Assembly: GCA_000787465.1 (NCBI GenBank)
Contig: JSYX01000084.1
Span: forward strand, 1-64,000
From: Thermomucor indicae-seudaticae
Taxonomy: Eukaryota > Mucoromycota > Mucoromycetes > Mucorales > Lichtheimiaceae
Direction: 5' to 3'
DNA: 64,000 bases
In this document: positions 24,962 through 36,600 of the stretch, piece after piece
How positions within the stretch are numbered: the first letter of the stretch is position 1
Layout: each line of letters begins with the position of its first letter
Notes under the pieces: generated by a model
Seen by the model: only the letters and a program-made list of their open reading frames with translations
Database searches by the model: none
What the model was told of the DNA's origin: nothing
Translations under genes and position numbers: made by a program

Positions 24962-26163
24962 CTAGGCACCGCTCCGCTGCTCTTGCAAGCTGTGTTCGCT
25001 AACATTATCATCGTCATCGTCGTGCCATTCCGTCCAGTCCTCGAGGTAGTCGCCCCTTGTCGGTTCTTGGCTCAAGAACGCCATCGCTTCCTCTTCAGAT
25101 TCGCCTCGATTGGCTTGTTCCACGGCCCGTTTGGCTACAATATAGACATAGACCATAACAACGATAGCAAGAGTGGAGCCAATGACCATGGCAATCATTC
25201 GCGTTGTTTCCGCTCTGCGATCACTTTCTGTCATATCTTCGTCTTCGCCGAGAACATGTTTGGCAAACGAGGTCAGATTCGCACCAATATATACATGCAG
25301 GGCAATTTTGGTCAATGACAAGGCAGTACCCAAGGTATATTGCTTGAGCGATATATCTGTTGACGCAAAAAGAACGTTCTACGGACATTTGCCTGTAGAT
25401 AAGTCTGCCATAACCATCATCTGTACCAGATGTCCACTTACAAGAAGGTTGAATGGATAGGGAGATAGACGGATTAAAAGGAAGAGCTGAATGCATAGAA
25501 GCCGGTTAATATTTAGTCCACATTATCGTTGAGAAATACACTTACCTTAAACCCTCTTTTCTCGACAGCGTGAACAACGGCTTGTAGATTCGGATATCTA
25601 GTCATCCAATGATGTACCCTATCTTTGAGCCATAATCGTGCCAGCACAAAGCATGTAACACCGCCGAGCAGAGCGCTAAAATAGGATATTGGAAATCCAC
25701 GCGCGAAGCCAAACGTGAAACCAGACAGAGTTTGATAGGTTCCATATCCGATCATTGGAGGAAACGCACTGAGAAATATCAAGAGAGACAGCAAAAAGTA
25801 TCCGCTACAAAGAAGCCCAGATGTCAGTCAATGATTTCTTCCACAGGTGCAAGTGGCGTGTTACCTGGCACCCATGTCTCGCACTGCTTTACTCAAGTTT
25901 TCCAGCGCTTCCAAGAGTTCCTTTCGATAGGCCCACATTACCGCGCCCATAACCATCGAAAACGTCGTCATACCAACAAACCATCGATGGTTCCTTACAA
26001 ACTCCCAGAGCCGCCGTCGGTCAAAGATCCTTTTCCGCCAGCTCAACTGTGCATCACCCAACCAATAGTGTGTCGTTTGCCCTCTGTCATCTCCTTCACT
26101 ATCCATGCTGTGCCATCGCTGAGTCTCGAACGCTGGTCGTTTGTCGCTGTGTTCGAGTGCCAT
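24962..26163 (-). CDS. TVP38: Tvp38/TMEM64-type VTT-domain membrane protein
   Basis: Four exons: 26163-25865, 25804-25546, 25486-25442 (45 nt) and 25378-24962, giving 339 aa. After a hydrophilic N-terminus come hydrophobic helices (FVGMTTFSMVMGAVMW; YFLLSLLIFLSAFPPMIGYG). The VTT core has TLSGFTFGFARGFPISY, the RLSPYPFNLLN signature across an exon junction, and TLGTALSLTKIALHVYIGANL. A further TM helix lies near IAMVIGSTLAIVVMVYVYIVA, followed by an acidic cytosolic tail. Family members are Golgi/ER membrane proteins; the VTT fold is linked to lipid scramblase activity in TMEM41B/VMP1, while the biochemical role of Tvp38 is less clear. Donors are GTAAGT or close. The gene is co-oriented with the amine oxidase downstream. 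Confidence 0.9.
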
Positions 26164-26728
26164 GACATGTTCCGCATTGTCTACAAAAAAGTCACTTGCA
26201 GAATGTTAAACCCATTTGACCAATATATCATGCTTAAATCGCCAAGCGCTCACTGTACCGCGAGTATTGTCCTCATTGCGGCTGCAGCTGGTGTCACTTT
26301 TCACTGTTAGCTGTGTATCGCCGGGTAATGCTATTGCACCGTGTCGCTGTTGTGTTTCTGGACTTTGTCTAGAGTGTGCATCAAAACAAGCGAAAACTGT
26401 AGATGAGGATCAAGGAGCGTAAGCATTATGCTGATCGATCAACGCACCCGCGATCCATAGTTGGAGCTTAAAAGTGGTGGGCAGCAGAAAAAAGAGAAAT
26501 CCGAGAAAACCAAATGCTTCTTATTTGTATGTTTTCTTTGAAGACACCGAAAAGAAAGTTACAGTGATACGAACAATCAAGAGAAATAAGGATTCTTAAA
26601 TGAGCAATCAGTATGTTTGCGAGCAATATGTTATTCGAATTTGCTGCACGTCTTCGAGAATCAATCAACATCGTAAAAGTAATATATACAACGGAGGATT
26701 ATTTCATGCACCATCAGCCGATGCACAG
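26164..26728. other. Intergenic, upstream of Tvp38-like gene
   Basis: AT-rich, with no gene model. Minus frame 26468-26671 is open but featureless. Confidence 0.5.
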
Positions 26729-26930
26729 AACTCTGCCAGAACTCTGACCAGATGAGGTTCTGATCAGAGTCTGTCAGCAATCCGTTTGCCAGAACCCAGT
26801 CAGAACTCTGTCAAAGTCTGACCAGATGAGGCTTTGATCAGAGTCTCTCAGCAATCCGTTTGCCAGAACCCGGTCATAACTTTGTCAGAGTCTGAGTTAT
26901 TTTCTGATCAGAATCTGTCAGAGTCTCGCT
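26729..26930. repeat. 74-bp tandem repeat with CTGATCAG / CAGAGTCTG cores
   Basis: CCAGATGAGG begins at 26748 and again at 26822 (period 74). Two nearly full copies are followed by a partial third. Each unit carries TGATCAGAGTCTGTCAG, CAATCCGTTTGCCAGAACCC and GTCAGAACTCTGTCA blocks, so shorter CAGAACTCTG-type motifs and TGATCA palindromes recur throughout. Non-coding. Confidence 0.8.
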
Positions 26931-27668
26931 TGGTGTGTATGGCTGGTCATATGGGCGACTGCCACTGAAAAAGCAGACTTGAAGGTAATAAATGGATTGA
27001 AAGTTGACTCAAACGTATTCATGAACATGCCTGTCAATAATATGTAGGTTTCACACAGGGTAGACAATGATCACGGTGCTTTACCTAATGTATTAGTTAC
27101 CCACACAAGGCAAAGATGAACTGAGGCCGAGGATCACAGTTGACAAATAACATACATTAACCTAGTTCAGGAAGTCATATTGCATATTGGTCTTAAACTT
27201 CTGGCAATAACAGGTAGGGACGCGTAAACCATCGCCTCGGCTGTATGACCGTATAACTGACTTTGAAATGCTTATAGACAATGAACGCGTTACTTGTTCA
27301 TTTCGTCTCCTTTGCCTTACCATGAGCAGCACAGAGAATGAATCATCACGTTTAATAGAATCGGTTGGTGTCAATCGCGCGACAATGTTTGAGATTGTAC
27401 TGACGCCACGATAGCAATCAAAAGTGAAGACACAGTTGGCCGATGTTGAGAGGAGCCCGCTACGCACTGTCAACAATGCCATTAGGGTAAAAAGACGACA
27501 ACACACTTTCGACAAACAATTTCTTTTGCTAAATCATTGTCTGTATAGTCGCAGACCCCTGACAGTAAACCTAGAAGCAAGACACCAGAGACCAAGGTAA
27601 ATAAACGTTCAGGGAGAAGCAGGATGGGCGAAATCGCATAGGGATTGTTTACTTTAACACGCAAATAT
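26931..27668. other. No confident gene; possible small minus-strand membrane-type frames
   Basis: Minus frames 27679-27482 (hydrophobic LVSGVLLLGLLSGV stretch) and 27515-27162 are open and a GTAAGG donor exists near 27321, but I could not build a multi-exon model and recognise no family. Confidence 0.35.
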
Positions 27669-28661
27669 CTATAGTCCATAAGCTCATCACCGTCAGTACA
27701 TTTTCCGACGTCGTCATCACCTCAACGGGTAGTTCGAACACGCGAGCAATCTATCCTGTCACCACAACGTTCAACAAGCGGACAACAGCAGCGCACAAAG
27801 TATTGTCAGCAGCAGATAAGGAATGAGAGTCCAGGATCACCAACGACAAGAGAGTCCAGTGATGTTTCGCTCGACGCGCATATATCAACAACGACAAGAG
27901 AATTCAACGATGTTTTGCTCGACGCGCAGATCGAAGAAAAGCAGAAAGAAAAGGAAGAAAAGCTACAGGCTTTACAAGCAGCGCGAACCAAAACAATTGC
28001 GATGCGCAAAGAATTGAATGAAAAAGAGAATGAGCTCATATCCGCACAGTCAAAAGTTCAAAGCATGGTCTCTAAACAAGAATATGACGAAAAGAAAAGA
28101 AGACTGCAAGAACTTCAAAACGAAATTGCGGATAATGAAGATATGATTAGCGAATTTTCCGAGCTGTGGCAACTTGCTCAAGATGAACATGAAAAAGAAT
28201 GCGACAAGATATTGCACCCGACGTTGGAAAAGTGCATTAAAGTACACGAATTGAAAACGCTTTTGAAAGAACCTCACACACTGCCACGAGTCGCATACAA
28301 GGGATTGGCAGAGAACAAACGCGAAAAGTTGGAAACGGCACGTGCAAAAACAGCTGCCATGGAAAAGGAACGGAATGAACTGGAGAAGCAGCTGGAAAAC
28401 ATGCAATCGAAACTACAAGAGCTACAGACGGAAAAAGCCTCAAGACGCGAATATGACGAAATGAGAATGAGACTGGAAGAATTGGAACGCGATGTCGCAG
28501 ATAATCGAGATATCCTTGAAGCCTCAGGACTGACAGAAGACGAAATTATCGAGCACGATATCCACGAACAACTATGCGACGACTTGATGAACAAGATATG
28601 CGAGAAAGGAATCAGGATACATGAATTGAAAAGACTCTTGGAAGATACCAACGAATCATGA
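27669..28661 (+). CDS. Coiled-coil protein with internal duplication, 5' end unresolved
   Basis: The frame is open from just after TAG at 27666-27668 to TGA/TAA at 28661, but the first in-frame ATG is at 28002 (219 aa). A CTATAG acceptor at 27663-27668 suggests an upstream 5' exon. The N-terminal part is Ser/Gln/Arg-rich and contains a 48-bp (16-aa) tandem repeat (27841 and 27889: TTREssDVsLDAhI, then TTREfnDVlLDAqI). The rest is strongly predicted coiled coil, made of two similar halves of about 110 residues: ...QEYDEKKRRLQELQNEIADN...KVHELKTLLKE and ...REYDEMRMRLEELERDVADN...RIHELKRLLED. I do not recognise a family. It is convergent with the kinase gene, 92 bp between stops. It may be lineage-specific. 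Confidence 0.55.
27841..27936 (+). repeat. 48-bp in-frame tandem duplication
   Basis: CAACGACAAGAGA starts at 27841 and again at 27889, both followed by ...GATGTTT(C/T)(G)GCTCGACGCGCA. The period of 48 bp is a multiple of three and sits inside the open coiled-coil reading frame. Confidence 0.75.
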
Positions 28662-28753
28662 ATAAACGACTTCTCTGCGTATGCCGCATATTTATTTTAT
28701 TGACCTCTTCAACACTGTTGGGTATACTGTCCTTCCTTTCCAGTCCTTTGTTG

Positions 28754-31189
28754 TTAACCACCGTTCTTGACGCAGCGATAGATTTCTTCAAACAAAACCT
28801 GGGCTGTACCGGGACACTCTCGTTCTGCAGCTTGAAATGATCGTCGTAATGTTTCAAGTGCTGCCTGTGACTTGTGGGTTCGAGCACCAGCTTGCAACTG
28901 TACATATACAATGTCAGAGAACAGCTTTTTTGTTTGCAAAGTAATTGTGCTCTATATACCTTCATTAATGTAGGTATGATTGCGTCATGAAGAATGGACT
29001 CGCTCTTCAGAGCACTCACGCTCCGTGAAGACGAAGCCTTCACAGTTAGCTGGCTGCCGTTGCTTAACTGTGATTCGCTGCGAGGCAGGATACGAGCATC
29101 AATTGCGCGTACAGTGTTTTGACTTGCTGTATCGTCAAATTCGCCATACATCATTGTACCGCTGCTGTAAGATGACTGCGTGATGTTTAAGTATAAGTTG
29201 AAGCATGTCTTTCTTCAAGGAAACCTTTTTACCCTTGTATCGCTTGTACGTGAGACGGGTGTCACTTGGTTTCTACTCGATTGTTTTGCGGGCAGTTGCG
29301 GCTGAGCATAGCGTTGTTGCTGCTGCTGCTGTTGTTGTTGTTGTGCAATCGAATGTGTACTTCCGGCGAAAGAGTATCGACTAGATGCGATGTTGCTGGT
29401 CTGTGGTGGCGGTTGTTTGGGTGCTGGGGGCAAAGACTGCCGGACGGTGCCAAAATCCCACCCGTCATCATCCTCTACTTCTACACTTTTATCGCAATGC
29501 CATAAGTATCCGCATTTCAATTTATTGCCCACTAGTCGACGTACGTTGTATCGTTCTCTGAAATATCACTATGTTTGTCACCGTTTACGCTCGCCCACCG
29601 TTCATGCGCTTCGATCAGCTCCGTCAAGTAAGAAACCGGCTTTTTCGCGTTTTTGATGAATTTATGCTTCGCCAGATCTTTGGCAGATGGTCTCTGTGCT
29701 CACGCATTATGACATTTAAATATAACGTAGATAACGCTCGCTTCCTCATTCTTTTTAACTCACTTGGGCAGGGTCCTTTTGCAAACATGCACTCACAAAT
29801 TCTCGGAAACTCTTACTAAAATTTCCTTGGAGTGTGGGAGGCTGGCTCTTTGGGATGAGGAATAGGACTTTCATAGGATGCATATCCGCATAAGGTGGCT
29901 CTCCTTTGGCAAGTTCAATCGCAGTGATGCCCAAAGACCAAATATCGGCTTTGTGATCGTACCCCGACTGCTTGATCACTTCAGGAGCCATCCAAAACTA
30001 TTAAGGTCATTTAGTCGAACTCAGGTCTTCGGCGTTTGATGTACTCGCATATCCTTACCGGAGTGCCGACAAACGTGTTTTTCTTGGTTAAACTTGCCGT
30101 AAGCTAAACGTTCATAGTTATACATATACTTAGTATTCCTGTGTTTCACCACGACCAGCTCCATGTCTTTCTTTCTTTCTTTTTCTTACCTGCCCCGAGA
30201 CGCCAAAATCAGCCAGCTTCACTGTGCACCAGTATTATTTAGTCAATCCACACGAGAACTTTGTTATATTCCGAAACCATACCTTCGCCGTTGGCGCTCA
30301 GCAAGATATTCGCAGCTAAAAATTATTCTGCAGATCAGCGAACATTCATTCATTATTCTTTGTCTCTGTCTCTGTCTCTGTCTCTACCTTTTATATCTGC
30401 AAAAGATGGTTAGCAAGCAAGGAATTCGACGAATTGGAGTTCCTTCGACAATACCTCTATGCAGCTTTCCTTCACCATGCAAATATTCCAACCCTCGAAG
30501 AAGCTCTCGTAAAATAATGGCAATGTATTCTTCTCGAATCGCACCGGCTTTCATCTACATATAAAGCCCAACATTAATTCTCGCGCTTCATATAATGACT
30601 CATCCCGCCCTTTTGCCCTTATCTTACCAAATCACTGCATGATCCTCCAGAGCAATACTCCATTACAATCCACAAAGAACTATCTTTGAGGTAAGAGCCA
30701 TGATATCTGTTGTTGCAATAGCAGAAAGGATCAGTCGAGCGAATTTGTGTATGATGTCCGTCTGTTTGTCCTCACTTTGTAACATATTTCGAGTCGAGTT
30801 GAGAAAGAATGGCAATCTCTTGTTGAATGTCATCAATCTCGTCTTCCGCACTCTCCAAGTCTATAATCTTTATAGCCACAGGTCTCTGTGTTCGTTTGTC
30901 GAAACTGACAAACGCGCGAATACCATAATTTAGGAGGGACACGCCTTATCCTTTTTCTTCGCCAAAGCCCACATACCCTTTATATACTTCGCCAAAAGAA
31001 CCTTTGCCTGTCCAAAATCGGTTAGAGCATGCGCAATTAACAGGTAGCCTAGCAACGTTAACCAAGACCCTTTACCAATGCGTTCATGCTTGACATAGAA
31101 TTCTTCGGGATCGGCCGTACGACGTCCAATATTCTAAGTGCTTGGAATTTAGTCAATCGCCCAATGACAAAGCGATTTCATCTAACCAT
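28754..31189 (-). CDS. Ste20-family kinase, GCK-III type (Mst3/Mst4/Sid1/Kic1-like)
   Basis: Fifteen exons give 504 aa: 31189-31187 (ATG only, tentative), 31133-31076, 31007-30977, 30904-30776, 30706-30628, 30554-30455, 30396-30388, 30315-30283, 30221-30190, 30103-30059, 29997-29764, 29693-29545, 29485-29233, 29175-28960 and 28897-28754. Kinase motifs: [11 protein letters not shown] (about 21-31), VAIK (Lys43), [18 protein letters not shown] (Asp134), ADFGVSGQ (Asp152), [24 protein letters not shown] and a closing [23 protein letters not shown] with WDFGTVR downstream fits GCK-III kinases, which act in polarity/RAM or septation networks with Mob-type partners. A nine-Gln run (about 349-357) interrupts the regulatory tail, and a conserved C-terminal helix ([16 protein letters not shown]) follows. 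One exon is only 9 nt (DIK of HRDIK). Start is the weakest part; the kinase call is certain. Confidence 0.88.
30361..30384. repeat. (TGTCTC)4 microsatellite inside a kinase intron
   Basis: Four perfect hexamers on the plus strand, starting 4 bp beyond the 9-nt exon of the kinase gene, within its downstream intron. Confidence 0.8.
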
Positions 31190-31373
31190 GCTTGACAGGT
31201 AGCTTTATTTTTCAGTTGTGAGGCAGAGATGAAGGTGGGTAGAAAAAAGACAGGAACAGAAGAAAAAGCGTTGATGAATACGAGTGAATATAAAAGATAA
31301 GAGTGGGCGTGCCTGACCAAAGCGGGGAACCGGAAAACAACAGTAACTGCCTGGCATTATGCACGTGTCCCTT

Positions 31374-33209
31374 TCACATTTGGAATAACAAGCTGGCAGC
31401 CAAGTCTGGGTTTCCTGACGCCATGTCCAAAGCATGAATGGCCTCCTATATTGCGTAATCGTCAGCTCCTTGCATTGTCTTTTTCTTCCCTTTCCCGCCT
31501 GTCTCGCGTACCTGACGGCTGACACCGAGGTTCATTAGGACAGCGATATGCTCTTCAGAATATTTCGTTTCTAGAAGCCCGTGTTAAGTTCGGATTTCGA
31601 AATTCAACACAATAAAATAAATTCACCTTGTCCTGCCGATCCGGATGATGTTGCTGCAGACCGTGATGAATTCGCTATACTGCTGGCGGCATTTGCTGCC
31701 GCTTGTGTCCCTGCCATCCTGGCGTCCGTCGGCATGTCATCGTCTGCGCTTCCGTGGATCTAATAACGTACTATAAGTATACTTCTTCCGGATCTGATAG
31801 CGCAGAGCCAACCTCAATCATCCGTTGCTTTTCCGGTAATTCATGTTCAGCAAGGAATGGAATTTCGCATGTTTCGAAAGTTAGTGCATTCTTGCGCAAG
31901 TCTATACACGCCTGAGAATATCAATTAATGGCAAACCCTGTAGAACTATTACGTAAACCAAAAAGGATTTTTTACCCTATGCCGTCTAAGCATATCCAGT
32001 CCGAACAATAATTCTGAGCCTTTTCCTTCCACGACAATGAACGAACAAGCCAAGAAAAAGTCTTTGGATAATTTCATCTGTGCGCTGTGAATTCTGCCCA
32101 AGATCTTCGCAGTGCCAACACCCTTGGCGATGCCGCTAAAGCGCGTGTCCACTAGCCGCATCAATCCACACTCCTCCGCTGTTTCCGGACTGACTAATAG
32201 TAGACATAAAAAGGGGTAAAAACAATGAGTCAAACCCCTTGGCGGACATTAGGGAGAAGATGGTTAGCACTTACTCACGGTGCTCTGAGCTCCTGAATCC
32301 ACAAGCGCCACCAATTTGTGCCCATTTATCTCAACATTGATATAAAGTCGGGTCACCTAGGTCAAACGCAGGCAAGTTAAAATAAACTTAAAAGGCACCA
32401 TGCCTTCGCGTTATCGTACCCGTGCAAACGATTCGGGGTTATATTCCATTGCTGCCTCCAGATTGGCTGCGATATTTTCTCGCCGGATAGCATCTTCGAT
32501 TCTTTTCTGGGCTTCAACATCAAATGGATCATCACTGGCAGCTAGCTAATAGGTACACAAGCCGTTAACATCTCCATACCAATTGGGGGGAAATATCATC
32601 TTACCATCTGTGCACGCTGTTCTTCCGCCTGCCGGCGGCTTTGCTCCAGCTGTTGCACCATAGCATAAAACCGGTTTGGATCGTTTAAAGCGGCGTGAGC
32701 AAGCTCAGGGTTTGCCTATTCCTTTCGTCATTAGCGTGTATGCCAATATGGAACGAAGTCTGCGTGAAATACATTTGCCAGTTGTTGCAATAGACGTGGA
32801 TCGCGCAATACGTGTTGTCGCATCAAGTCAAAGTTAGGATTGCTATTTCAGAATGCAATGTGCTTAGAAATGACACAATACACGAGACATTTCAAGTTCC
32901 AACTTGGTCTTGTACCTTGGCATAGCAGGGGGTTTACGCCGCATCAATAACAGATCATCCTGACCAACTCCATATTCTTCCAAGGTTTTCTTTGGTTCAG
33001 TCAACTCTTGGCCGTTATAGTAAAGCTCTTGCTGTTCGGGCGCGACGCCGGACTGTAATGGTGCTTGCGTTTTAGACACGTCATTGCTGAGTACACGATT
33101 TCATTCCTACCTCCGTTTCAAGTAGCGCCTTCACATCTTCAACAGCCATTTGGCTATCGATTTCAAGATTGTATAGCGCATCGGTTTCCGTCGTAACTAC
33201 AATCCTCAT
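31374..33209 (-). CDS. DDI1: Ddi1-type ubiquitin-dependent aspartic protease
   Basis: Eleven exons (33209-33111, 33052-32916, 32842-32773, 32715-32605, 32545-32420, 32356-32275, 32193-31976, 31911-31783, 31759-31627, 31570-31512, 31445-31374) give 411 aa in unbroken phase. The N-terminal ~75 residues are a ubiquitin-like domain ([22 protein letters not shown]). A helical linker rich in NPEL/DPxL repeats follows. The retropepsin domain carries the catalytic DSGAQST loop (Asp201), then [29 protein letters not shown]. The C-terminal ~40 residues are a UBA domain ([23 protein letters not shown]). Ddi1 shuttles and cleaves heavily ubiquitinated substrates at the proteasome. All three domains are present, so the protein should be fully functional. 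It lies head-to-tail with the kinase, with only ~185 bp between its stop and the kinase start. Confidence 0.93.
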
Positions 33210-33631
33210 GGTTATGCCACTTCAACGAAGCGATCACTGTATTACTGCAAGCGCCACAGTTTATCAATATTGTCGGGCCGTCAAACCAAATTTGGAAAGA
33301 CTGCGGAGGACGACGGTCTGCTGGCTTTAGGGTGTGGCATAAAACGTTACTCAGTAATCACTTCTCGTGACCGCTTTAACACATGAGTTCTTTGCATCGC
33401 TCTTGTAGCAGAAACAGGTGATGCTTACAGGGTAAGGTTTTTCTCTTACTTCAAGTGGATGAAATAATGCATGCAAATTCCACGTCTTTGAACATGCAAA
33501 ATTCTGTGCTCTGCAACTGCAAACTATCCTACACATTTCCCCAAAAATTACTGTAATGAATACGTAGAACAAGGAATTTTATGAATAAGTACACTATGAT
33601 AATTACTTAAAAGAAAAAACTATAAGGGAAA
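33210..33631. other. Intergenic, DDI1 promoter / regulator 3' flank
   Basis: No gene seen. It separates the DDI1 start (33209, minus) from the stop of the IPT-ankyrin gene (33632, minus). Confidence 0.6.
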
Positions 33632-36600
33632 TCAAAACGGATCAAGCATAAAGTTGTACACTTGACCAACAGCCACACCAAAGTTTTTGATGCAAGGCGT
33701 GTTGGCAGAAATGGTGTAAAAGGTAGAAAGCATGTTTGTCAGTCTAGTTGGCAGAACGGCTCTGGCCGTTTCTACTGCCTCGGACGGGATGAAATCAGTT
33801 AAAGGTATACGAACTTGATCCTGTCCTTCTACGCGGCGGCTTTTCCGCTGGCGGTTCTGTTTCTTGCTGGGCGCCTTTCTCAATAACTCCAGAACCTGTA
33901 AATGACCGGCCTCCAGTGCCATTTTCTCGGCGGTCTTGCCCATGATATTGCGCGCTTGTAGATTCGCTTTTGCGATCAAGGCCTCGACAATATCCACTTT
34001 GCCAGTCCAGCTCGCAAAATGAAGCGCCGTAAACCCGTTGTGGTCGCTTTGATCCACATCACATCCCAAGTTCACAAGTACTCTGACCAACCGGTCGTAA
34101 CCGCAAAGCGTCGCCAAATGTAACAGACTATGCTGATTCCGGTTTGTTAAAGACAATTCACCGTTATATCGAGTCTCCATCCGCATAGCCGCGACCAGTG
34201 CTGCAATCACTTGCTCTTCCAAACGACCGATGCATAAAGTTTTGGCATTTTCGTACACAGCCATCGCAGCCTTCGCCGTCAAATTCTGTCGATACTCGAT
34301 ACGAAAACTGTTCATGCCAGATGTAGTTGTATTGCCCGAATCTTTATGATCGCCGCTATCACCTTGCACAATGCGCATAGCAATCTGCCGAGCATCTTCC
34401 ACTCTTCCCAGCGTCTTCAAACCGACAACCTGGAGGGCAAGCTCCATTAATGCTCGATCGCTTTCGTCAAAGTAAGTGAAGAGAACAACATCTTGTCCCT
34501 CAAGAACTAAAGGATGCTCCTTAAATGACACCACCACAGGTCCTGCGCTTTGTGCTGGCGGAAGAATGCAAAGAAGAGTATTGGGACTCCAACAATGCGT
34601 CGGGATGGCAGGATTTTCGCCAAACACGCAAGTAAGTCCTTCATAGAAGTTTGACCCTAGTACGGTTACTTCTGAACCGCCATATACAGGTCCTTCTGAA
34701 GGGATTAATCGATGAAGTCGAGGGACATTGGATGGCCTTGCACGTTCAACAGCGCTCTTCTGTTGTAATTTGGCGTACGTTCCCATGGCTTGTAATTGCT
34801 GCTGAGCACAATGCGACGCAGAAACGTGCCGTCTGCGGTGCAGAGCTGCTTGAAGTGAAGGCTGGGGTGGTTGTGGGAGCATAGGTTGAGGGTTAAGGTT
34901 CGTTGACTGTAGCGGTAGTTGCTGTTGAATGGGTGCGTCTGAAAGACCAGATGACGGTAAAAGGTGATCCATATTAATTGTATCGGAATGCAATAAATCA
35001 TAGAGCGGTCCTTGCGCTAACTGCTGGTTAGGATTGTCAAAGGTATGTGTCGGATCCGGTCCCCCTTCCTGATCCATATGAGACAGAAGGCTTTGGCTAC
35101 CAGTAACCGACGAAGATGATACTCGATTGCTGGCGCTATTTAATAACTCACGGTTGACCGTAGTATCTTGGCTTATCGACATTCGCGGCTTCGGCGGCTC
35201 TTGAGGATCAGACATATCATCATTCTGCGAGGTCGGCGTAGGTGGCGTGGAAGCAACCGGGCTGGATATTCCTGAATCGGTTTCACCGTCGGCTTGTGTG
35301 TTGGCTGCTTTCTTTTTGGGCGCTGACAAGGGCTCTTTTACCGCAATCGTAGACGAGTCAAATTCGGCCCTCGACCTCTTCCGTCCTGTAGTCTGAACCT
35401 TGGAGCTCTTGTGGTCGTCTGTAATCATAATGGGTGGGGAGCGACCGGTTGCCACGACGTGATTATGGCTATCCTTGACAGTAAACACAATCCTAAAAGT
35501 AACTTAGATCTAAGGCGACTTGCTGGGCATAGCAATGTAAATACCTAAATCCAACTTTTTCGCTGTGGTGTCGGCAGTAGCAAGTTATTCTCGTGGGCAA
35601 AGTAACTTCCCCGTCGCCGAATTCGACGTATTCGTTGCAGTTAAAGAGCAAGATTTTCCGACGTTCGTCAGCCATAACCTTTTCGTCGCTCAAGTCTGGC
35701 AAAGCGTTCGAAAAAAGCGCTGCCAGCTTTGCAGTGCTTCCATCCTTGTTGGCTGCGCGGGCAATTTTGTTGTCTCGCTTACGTTTTAATCTCTTTCGCT
35801 ATGAAAGGCAAGTGGTTAACAATACAATCGTCAAGAGGGATGTACGTCATCAATCTACCTCTCGGTGGACGCAGCTCGTGCACATGATTATCTCATTATC
35901 AGGGTGACTATCACAAACGACTGCGGCTTCCAGGTTGAGGATTTTTGAGTCGATCAGTGCCGAGCGTTCGTCGACTGACTTTTGATTCTTTCGTTTTAAT
36001 TTATCCTTGGCAACCATATGTTCAGGCAGTCGCAGATGAGACCACCCAGTGCATAGTTCGTTGTCACTATTGATCAGCTGAATACAAATCTTGATCTGGG
36101 TCTCCACACGCGACTTTGCACCAGACGGCGGCAATCCCAGAACACGAATGTGGTAGGGATTGCTCACCTTGTGAGAACTATTAAAATTCACTTATCAGAC
36201 ACGCTGTGAATTGCAGAGAAGTCTCCAGGCACCTACAACAATTTTTCTTTAGATGGGTCCAAAAGTAGTTTGTCGGGCGTTGTATAATCAGAAGACGAGC
36301 TCTCGGACTTGTCGACTTTGGGGCCCAAAAGCCCATTTTGTCTGCCAAGAACTTTTTGATAAATCTCTCGTCCAAGAAAGACATCGATAGATAAACAAAT
36401 TCTCACCCGTGGAGGGCAGCCTGTGCAAGATAATCCTCAAAGTTCAGACAGTTTCGAGCCAAGACAGGAATGGCATGCAATAAAGGATTCGCAAAAGCCT
36501 ATGGATGTCCGATAAATCGTACTGAAAACGTCTCGAAAGCTGAGTGAACACATACATTAAGTAGGGACGACCCAGTTCCGCCCCTGCTCGCTTTCCCTTT

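Noticed and set aside
29266..29505. Plus-strand Leu-rich frame
   Set aside because: It is the antisense of the poly-Gln run in the kinase tail.
31205..31525. 106-aa minus frame as a separate gene
   Set aside because: It overlaps the last two DDI1 exons in another frame; the UBA-encoding frame explains the sequence.
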